Below, in pieces: positions 1-5,474 of a stretch of DNA of 9,847 bases (the first letter of the stretch is position 1; the number at the start of each line of letters is the position of its first letter). A program made the translations under genes and the position numbers. The notes under the pieces were generated by a model, which saw only the letters and a list, made by a program, of their open reading frames with translations, did not search any database and had not been told where the DNA came from. The DNA comes from Actinomycetota bacterium (GTDB lineage Bacteria; Actinomycetota; Actinomycetes; Actinomycetales; Microbacteriaceae), in contig WLDR01000044.1 of NCBI GenBank assembly GCA_009704705.1, forward strand, positions 1 through 9,847, written 5' to 3'.

Positions 1-2
1 CC

Positions 3-2483
3 GCTGATCTGCTCGGTAACTACGCGAAAGACCTCGGGTACGAATCGGCAGAGGATGCGCGCGCCGCGGTGTCGCGCGAACTGCACGGTCGCGAACTCGA
101 GGGCCTCGCGTATGACCGCCTGTGGGATTTCTTCGCCGACGACGAGGAATATCAGCCTCACGCGTGGAAGATTCTCGTGGCCGACTACGTCACGACCGCG
201 GATGGCACGGGAATTGTGCACCAGGCACCCGCGTACGGTGAAGAAGACCAGAAGGTGTGCGAGAGCGCGGGCATCCCGGTTCGGCTCTCGGTCGACGACG
301 GCGGAAATTTCTTGTCTCGCTTCGGCGAGGTCGCCGGCCTGCAGGTATTCGAAGCAAACAAGCCGCTGACGCAGCAGGTCAAGGCGCTCGGTCGACTTCT
401 GCGCGTGGCCAGTTACGAGCACTCGTACCCGCACTGTTGGCGCTGCCGCCAGCCACTGATCTATCGCGCCGTGTCGAGCTGGTTCGTTCGCGTCACTGAT
501 TTTCGTGACCGCATGGAAACGCTCAACCAAGAAATCAACTGGGTACCCGAGAACGTCAAGGACGGGCAGTTCGGCAAGTGGGTTTCGAACGCGCGTGACT
601 GGTCGATCAGTCGTAATCGTTACTGGGGTTCGCCGATTCCGGTGTGGAAGAGCGACAACGACGAGTTCCCGCGCATTGACGTTTACGGCTCGCTGGACGA
701 ATTAGAGCGCGACTTCGGTGTTCGACCGACCGACCTGCACCGCCCGTTCATCGACGAGTTGACGCGACCGAATCCCGACGACCCTTCGGGCAAGTCGACG
801 ATGCGCCGCATTTCAGATGTACTCGACGTGTGGTTCGATTCGGGCTCGATGCCGTTCGCTCAGGTGCACTACCCGTTCGAGAACCGCGAGTGGTTCGACT
901 CGCACAGCCCCGCAGACTTCATCGTCGAGTACATCGGGCAGACGCGTGGCTGGTTCTACACGCTGCACATTCTCTCGACCGCACTCTTCGATCGGCCGGC
1001 GTTCAACAACGTGGTCAGTCACGGAATCGTGCTCGGCAACGACGGCCAGAAGATGTCGAAGTCGCTGCGCAATTACCCCGATGTGTCCGAAGTGTTTGAG
1101 CGCGACGGATCTGACGCCATGCGCTGGTTCTTGATGAGCTCACCTGTTCTGCGCGGTGGCAACCTGGTCGTGACCGAAGAGGGCATCCGCGAGGGCGTTC
1201 GCCAGGTGCTCCTGCCGCTCTGGAACAGTTGGTACTTCTTCTCGCTCTATGCGAATGCAGACGGCTACGAGGCAACCCGACGCACAGATTCGTCGAACGT
1301 GCTCGACCGGTACTTGCTCGCAAAGACGCGCGACCTCATCGTCGACGTGCAAGCGCACCTCGATGCGCTCGATTCAACGTTGGCCGCAGAGTCGTTGCGC
1401 AACTTCGCCGACGTTCTCACCAACTGGTACGTGCGTCGCTCGCGCGACCGCTTCTGGACCGGCGGCGAAACCGCTCGCGACGCGTTCGACACCATGTTCA
1501 CCGTTCTTGAAACTTTCTGCCGAGTGGCCGCACCGCTCTTGCCGCTCATTACCGAGAACATCTGGCAGGGGCTCACCGGCGGTCGTTCGGTTCACCTCGA
1601 AGACTGGCCTGAGGCTAACGAGTTCCCGGCTGACCCAACGTTGGTAGCAACGATGGATGCGGTGCGCGAGATCACGTCTGCCTCACTTGCCCTGCGCAAG
1701 AAAACCGGGTTGCGCGTGCGCCTGCCGCTCGCCGAGCTCACGGTTGTCAGCGCTCACGCCGACGCGCTCAACGAATACAGCGACATCTTGCGCGACGAGC
1801 TCAACGTGAAGCAGGTCACCCTGGTGGCGCTCACGGAATCATCGGCGGCTGACTTCGGTGTCACCTCGCGACTGTCGGTCAACGCCCGCGCTGCCGGCCC
1901 GCGCCTCGGCAAAGACGTGCAGCGAATCATTCAGGCCGCAAAGGGTGGCGACTGGTCCGAGGCGAACGGGGTCGTTACGGCCGGGGGAGTCGAGCTCGTC
2001 GAGGGCGAGTACGAACTCACGCTCGAGACAGAATCCGACGGCGAATCGTCGCGTGCCCTGGGGCTTGTTCCCAGCGGAGGCTTCGTGTTGCTCGACACGT
2101 CAACCACGCCCGAACTCGAGGCAGAAGGTTTGGCGCGCGACCTGATTCGCGCGGTGCAAGACACGCGCAAGTCGGCTGGCTTCGACGTGAGTGACCGCAT
2201 CCACCTGGATCTCATCGTCTGTGACGAGGAGGATGCCCGCGCTCTCGCGCTGGCCGGCTCGGTCGACATCGCGGGTGAAACCCTGGCGAGCGACTTCACG
2301 GTGCACTCGAGTGCGACCACGAGCAACCTGGCGCAACTTGTCGGCGGGCTCGCGTCAGAGTGGGTGCCGGGTCTCACCGCTGCTGCTCCCGAGCACATCG
2401 GCGACATCGAGGCCAACCAGTACGCGAACGCCGGACGCATTCTTGTTGCGGTGTCGCGCGTGAATCGTGTGCTCGATGTCTAG
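3..2483 (+). CDS. ileS: isoleucyl-tRNA synthetase, 3' part (N-terminus outside the window)
   Basis: Class I aminoacyl-tRNA synthetase that charges tRNA-Ile in the cytoplasm. The frame is open from the window edge, so the first in-frame GTG (69) is not a real start; 826 residues are visible. The HIGH motif and part of the CP1 editing domain are missing. Seen: the end of the editing domain with GTGIVH...D, where His (219-221) and Asp (246-248) lie nine residues apart, like the editing-site pair in E. coli IleRS; a CWRC pair (435-446); RYWGSPIP; WFDSGS; the KMSKS loop (1050-1064) followed by LRNYP; then the anticodon-binding helical domain and a C-terminal domain like that of actinobacterial and eukaryotic enzymes. 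No C-terminal zinc finger is present. The NYP after KMSKS and the missing second Cys pair after RYWGSPIP point to the eukaryote-like (type 2) IleRS rather than the E. coli type. ValRS is excluded by the overall motif set. Its stop overlaps the folC start by 8 bp. Confidence 0.96.
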   Translation, partial: ADLLGNYAKDLGYESAEDARAAVSRELHGRELEGLAYDRLWDFFADDEEYQPHAWKILVADYVTTADGTGIVHQAPAYGEEDQKVCESAGIPVRLSVDDGGNFLSRFGEVAGLQVFEANKPLTQQVKALGRLLRVASYEHSYPHCWRCRQPLIYRAVSSWFVRVTDFRDRMETLNQEINWVPENVKDGQFGKWVSNARDWSISRNRYWGSPIPVWKSDNDEFPRIDVYGSLDELERDFGVRPTDLHRPFIDELTRPNPDDPSGKSTMRRISDVLDVWFDSGSMPFAQVHYPFENREWFDSHSPADFIVEYIGQTRGWFYTLHILSTALFDRPAFNNVVSHGIVLGNDGQKMSKSLRNYPDVSEVFERDGSDAMRWFLMSSPVLRGGNLVVTEEGIREGVRQVLLPLWNSWYFFSLYANADGYEATRRTDSSNVLDRYLLAKTRDLIVDVQAHLDALDSTLAAESLRNFADVLTNWYVRRSRDRFWTGGETARDAFDTMFTVLETFCRVAAPLLPLITENIWQGLTGGRSVHLEDWPEANEFPADPTLVATMDAVREITSASLALRKKTGLRVRLPLAELTVVSAHADALNEYSDILRDELNVKQVTLVALTESSAADFGVTSRLSVNARAAGPRLGKDVQRIIQAAKGGDWSEANGVVTAGGVELVEGEYELTLETESDGESSRALGLVPSGGFVLLDTSTTPELEAEGLARDLIRAVQDTRKSAGFDVSDRIHLDLIVCDEEDARALALAGSVDIAGETLASDFTVHSSATTSNLAQLVGGLASEWVPGLTAAAPEHIGDIEANQYANAGRILVAVSRVNRVLDV

Positions 2484-3834
2484 CGAGAGCGACGACTACG
2501 CGCGCGCTGCCGAGCTCGTGCACCTCGAGCTTCTCGAACGCAATGGCGAGTCAAACCCGCAACCGCGCCTCGAACCAACCCGCCGCGTCGCCGACCTTCT
2601 CGGCGATGTGCACCGCGCGTTTGATGTGATTCACATCACGGGTACGAACGGCAAGACGAGCATCTCGCGCATGATCGAGGCCATCTTGCGCGCCTATGGT
2701 CTGCGCACGGGGTTGTTCACGAGCCCACACATCGTCGCCTTTAACGAACGCATCTGCATCGGCGGTCAACCGATCAGCGATGACGCGCTCGTCGCTAACT
2801 GGCTCGACATCAAGCCGTACGTCGAAATGGTCGACAACGAGTTGATTGCGAAGGGCGAGCCTCGCCTGACCTATTTCGAAGTGCTCACTGTTCTCGCGCT
2901 GGCGAGCTTTGCTGACGCACCCGTCGATGTCGCGGTGATCGAAGTTGGCATGGGTGGCGAGTGGGATTCGACAAACATCGTCGAAGCAGACGTCGCAGTT
3001 TTCGGCCCCATCGCGATGGATCACCAAGACAAGCTGGGTTCCACGCTCGAAGCCATCGCGCGCACGAAGTCGGGAATCATCAAGCCGTCGACCATCGTCG
3101 TGTCAGCAGCCCAAGAGCCGATTGCCGAACAGGTTCTGCGCGAGGCGGCCGAACTTACCGAAAGCCTCATTCACTTCGTCGGAGACGAGATTCAGGTCAG
3201 CGACCGAACCATGGCCGTCGGTGGACAATTATTGAGCATTCAGGCCCTGTCGGGTTCGTACGACGACGTATTCCTCTCGCTGTTCGGCGATCACCAGGCT
3301 GACAACGCAGCGGTCGCAGTGGGAGCCGTCGAGGCATTTCTCGGCGGGGGCACTCAACCGCTGAGCGAAGAGGTGCTCAACGAGGCTCTCGCCACAGTTG
3401 AGTCACCGGGCAGACTGCAGCGCATCGCGTCGCTGCCGCCGGTCATCCTTGATGCCGCACACAACCCGCATGGCGCGCGTGCACTCGCGACGGCGCTGGG
3501 CCAATACTTCGACTTCGATGACATCACGCTGGTGTTCGGTGCGTTCGCTGACAAAGACGCCACGGGGATGCTCGAACTGCTCGCACCGGCGGTCACGCGC
3601 GTCATTCTGACCACCGTTCCCTCCGACCGAGGTATGCCGGCAGCTCAACTGGCCTCTCTCGCCGAAGGTGTGGTCGAAGCCGCGAACCTTCTCGTCGAAC
3701 CTGACCCGACGCTCGCTTTTGAAAAGGCGCGCGTGCACGCACTGGCTGCTGACAATGGTGCCGTCGTCATTGCAGGCTCAATCACACTGCTCGGAGCAGC
3801 ACTCGCGACCGCACACGACAACGGATGGAGTTGA
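2476..3834 (+). CDS. folC: bifunctional folylpolyglutamate / dihydrofolate synthase
   Basis: Mur-ligase family enzyme that adds glutamate to folates using ATP; many bacterial members also join glutamate to dihydropteroate. It is 452 residues from the chosen ATG, a usual length. Seen: P-loop ITGTNGKTS near residues 54-62 (Lys60), the FolC signature TSPH at 82-85 with FNERI just after, EVGMGG at 156-161 followed by WDSTN, MDHQDKLG, a KSGIIK segment that probably holds the carbamylated lysine, and the C-terminal ligase motif DAAHNPHG from residue 326. The start is uncertain: GTG 2467 is in frame, but ATG 2476 is preferred because it makes the compact ATGTCTAG overlap with the ileS stop. No clear Shine-Dalgarno is visible, so translation is probably coupled to ileS. 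Whether it is mono- or bifunctional cannot be told from sequence alone. Confidence 0.95.
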   Translation: MSSESDDYARAAELVHLELLERNGESNPQPRLEPTRRVADLLGDVHRAFDVIHITGTNGKTSISRMIEAILRAYGLRTGLFTSPHIVAFNERICIGGQPISDDALVANWLDIKPYVEMVDNELIAKGEPRLTYFEVLTVLALASFADAPVDVAVIEVGMGGEWDSTNIVEADVAVFGPIAMDHQDKLGSTLEAIARTKSGIIKPSTIVVSAAQEPIAEQVLREAAELTESLIHFVGDEIQVSDRTMAVGGQLLSIQALSGSYDDVFLSLFGDHQADNAAVAVGAVEAFLGGGTQPLSEEVLNEALATVESPGRLQRIASLPPVILDAAHNPHGARALATALGQYFDFDDITLVFGAFADKDATGMLELLAPAVTRVILTTVPSDRGMPAAQLASLAEGVVEAANLLVEPDPTLAFEKARVHALAADNGAVVIAGSITLLGAALATAHDNGWS

Positions 3835-3836
3835 CC

Positions 3837-4217
3837 ATGGCCCGCACAGCTGACCGCACCCCGAGACGCGCACCCCGACGCCGAAGCTTGGTGGAGAGCC
3901 TCGGCGCAATCGTGCTCATCTTTGAATCGGTCGTGATGTTCCTCGCTGCCCTCGCCATCTTTGGCTTGAAGGCGTTGCCGGCCGAGCAAGCGCTCATCGG
4001 TGGGGCACTGCTTGTCGTGGCGCTCTTCATCACCGCTGCACTGCTGCGTTGGACCTGGGGCGTCGTGCTGGGAAGTGTTCTCCAAGTCGGCGTCTTGCTC
4101 ACCGGCCTGTTCGTTCCGACAATGTGGCTTGTGGGCGCCATTTTCACTCTGCTGTGGGCATACGCCGTCTACACCGGAATCACTCTCGACAAGCAAAAGA
4201 AAGAGGTCACCCCATGA
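3837..4217 (+). CDS. DUF4233 family four-helix membrane protein, function unknown
   Basis: A 126-residue integral membrane protein of an actinobacterial family of unknown function, normally found between folC and ndk (Rv2446c position in M. tuberculosis). Seen: a basic N-terminus with many Arg residues in 1-17, then four hydrophobic segments at about 21-43, 50-70, 72-93 and 95-115, and a short charged tail ending DKQKKEVTP. The Arg-rich start suggests the N-terminus is cytoplasmic by the positive-inside rule. ATG 3837 is chosen over ATG 3825 because GGAG (3827-3830) lies 6 nt upstream of it and it begins 2 bp after the folC stop. Its own stop overlaps the ndk start as ATGA. No catalytic motif is recognisable. 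Its context suggests only co-expression with folate and nucleotide genes; no function is claimed. Confidence 0.85.
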   Translation: MARTADRTPRRAPRRRSLVESLGAIVLIFESVVMFLAALAIFGLKALPAEQALIGGALLVVALFITAALLRWTWGVVLGSVLQVGVLLTGLFVPTMWLVGAIFTLLWAYAVYTGITLDKQKKEVTP

Positions 4218-4636
4218 CGAACAACATCGAAGAAACACTCGTACTCGTCAAGCCCGACGGCGTCGCCCGCAACCTAACCGGCGAGATTCTGCGACGCATT
4301 GAGTCGAAGGGGTTCGTGATTGTTGACCTCAAGATGGTCCAAGCTGATCGCACTCTGCTCGCCGCACACTACGCCGAGCACGAAGGCAAGCCGTTCTTTG
4401 AGCCGCTCGTCGAGTTCATGCAGAGCGGACCCGTCGTCGCTGTTCGAGTCGCGGGCAATCGTGTCATCGAAGGTTTTCGCTCACTCGCCGGAACGACGGA
4501 TCCGACGACGGCAGCCCCAGGAACGATTCGTGGTGACCTCGGTCGCGACTGGGGCCTCAAGGTTCAACAGAATCTCGTGCACGGATCTGACTCTCCCGAG
4601 TCTGCGGCACGCGAGCTTGCGCTCTGGTTTAGCTAG
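4214..4636 (+). CDS. ndk: nucleoside diphosphate kinase
   Basis: Transfers the gamma-phosphate of ATP to nucleoside diphosphates through a phosphohistidine, supplying (d)NTPs. The 140 residues match the usual length. Seen: the N-terminal LVKPDGVARN block (nucleotide-binding Lys13), PFFEPLVEFM, GPVVAVRVAG, RGDLGRDWG, and the active-site stretch NLVHGSDS with catalytic His123. ATG 4214 overlaps the upstream stop as ATGA and has GAGG (4203-4206) 7 nt before it, so the start is well supported. It is the last gene of the ileS-folC-DUF4233-ndk unit. No terminator separates it from the convergent vkor gene: its TAG (4634-4636) lies in the CTAG that also provides the vkor stop. Confidence 0.97.
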   Translation: MTNNIEETLVLVKPDGVARNLTGEILRRIESKGFVIVDLKMVQADRTLLAAHYAEHEGKPFFEPLVEFMQSGPVVAVRVAGNRVIEGFRSLAGTTDPTTAAPGTIRGDLGRDWGLKVQQNLVHGSDSPESAARELALWFS

Positions 4637-5265
4637 AGGTAGCTCAACCAGTCCAGACGAACCTGGGCGATCACGGCGACGGCCAAGTACGACGCAATAA
4701 CAACGGTGGGGCTCCACGACAGCAGTCTTGAGCCGATATCGCGAACCGTTTCGTTGTTGCTCCACACGCCGTGCTTGAGGTTCCAGAAGGTCGAGACCCA
4801 GAACACGGGGATGACCGCTGTCCAGGTCACCATGCACCATGGGCACAGCGTGCCGAGCGTAAACACGCTGATGCTGATGAGCCAGATTGCGAAGCCGAGC
4901 GCTCCGGCAGCGGCCACGTTGAAGGCAATCCACCACCAGCGAGCGAATCGAGCGCCGGCGAGCGAGCCAACGCCGGTGGCCATCACAACAGGCCAGCCGA
5001 TGAGCCCGAGAAGCGAGTTCGGAAAGCCGAAGATAGAACCCTGCGGCGAATTCATGTTCGCGCCGCACTGAACGAGAAGCGTGAAGTCACACGAGGCGCT
5101 GTGCTCGGGATCAATCAAAACCTGAATCTTCTCGTATGTCAGTTCGAACGCGGCGAGCAACCCGATAGCACTCGCAATGATCAGAAAGACGCCAAGGCCA
5201 ATCAGGCGCTCGTTGGCGGCAATCGTCTTGACGTTGTTTCGCGGCTCAGTTTCACTGTTCGTCAT
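4633..5265 (-). CDS. vitamin K epoxide reductase (VKOR) family membrane oxidoreductase
   Basis: Bacterial VKOR homologues reoxidise a DsbA-like thiol oxidase and pass electrons to quinone, supporting disulfide formation outside the membrane. The 210-residue protein has about five hydrophobic segments (about 20-40, 83-102, 110-132, 141-163, 186-203). Seen: loop cysteines Cys59 and Cys67, Ser73 six residues after Cys67 (the same spacing as Cys56/Ser62 in the Synechococcus enzyme), the FGFPNSLLG block, and the quinone-site CPWC (Cys141, Cys144). There is no fused thioredoxin domain, so the partner must be encoded elsewhere. The ATG at 5265 is chosen because the family match begins just after it; the in-frame extension to 5472 looks like non-coding DNA. 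A GAGGG just upstream may be the ribosome site, though closer than ideal. It faces against all its neighbours. Confidence 0.9.
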   Translation of the reverse strand: MTNSETEPRNNVKTIAANERLIGLGVFLIIASAIGLLAAFELTYEKIQVLIDPEHSASCDFTLLVQCGANMNSPQGSIFGFPNSLLGLIGWPVVMATGVGSLAGARFARWWWIAFNVAAAGALGFAIWLISISVFTLGTLCPWCMVTWTAVIPVFWVSTFWNLKHGVWSNNETVRDIGSRLLSWSPTVVIASYLAVAVIAQVRLDWLSYL

Positions 5266-5474
5266 CACCCTCGAATTATGGCAGGTGTAGATGGGGCAAA
5301 GTCGAGTCACACTCGTGCCATACTGTAAGAAGCGTTTTGAACACGAGTGAATGTCCTCGTGGCACGCAACCAAAAGTTTCCCGGCGGGTCGCACGCGCAC
5401 CAGCTGGACAAAAGTTAAGTCGCAATTTGAGATAGTGCTTCGGTACTTGGAATTGTGCAGAAAGTGCACCACCC
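5266..5474. promoter_or_regulatory. divergent vkor/rne intergenic region
   Basis: This 209-bp spacer must hold the promoters of both vkor (leftward) and rne (rightward). No strong -35/-10 pair stands out. TACTGT (5321-5326) fits the TANNNT pattern for a rightward -10, but no good -35 lies 16-18 bp upstream of it. Leftward, a TAATTC-like -10 on the minus strand (5273-5278) would sit very close to the vkor start and is weak. The region carries repeated CACGAG/CTCGTG words in both orientations (5303-5361) and two hairpins next to the rne start, described separately. The base composition is more AT-rich than the flanking genes, as expected for regulatory DNA. Confidence 0.55.
5434..5469 (+). promoter_or_regulatory. 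two tandem RNA hairpins in the rne leader
   Basis: On the rne-sense strand AGTGC (5434-5438) and GTACT (5443-5447) form a 5-bp stem with one G-T wobble, closed by C-G around a TTCG loop: the very stable cUUCGg tetraloop in RNA. Seven nucleotides later GTGCA (5455-5459) and TGCAC (5465-5469) form a perfect 5-bp stem around the loop GAAAG, ending 5 nt before the rne ATG. The GAAAG loop is the only purine-rich sequence in reach of the start codon and may be the ribosome-binding sequence. A regulatory role is inferred; the base pairing is seen. Confidence 0.4.

Noticed and set aside
69..71. GTG 69 as the ileS start
   Set aside because: The frame is open and family-like upstream to the window edge, and the catalytic HIGH motif has not yet appeared, so the gene begins outside the window.
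3645..4238. Minus-strand open frame of 197 codons across folC, the DUF4233 gene and ndk
   Set aside because: It covers three real, tightly coupled genes on the other strand and its product is low-complexity and Cys/His-rich in a way typical of shadow frames.
4771..5328. Plus-strand open frame of 185 codons opposite vkor
   Set aside because: The minus-strand frame has the full VKOR cysteine set and membrane segments; the plus frame is hydrophilic shadow sequence.
5266..5472. In-frame N-terminal extension of vkor up to 5472
   Set aside because: It has no resemblance to the VKOR family, lacks a ribosome site at its start and would use up the whole divergent promoter region.
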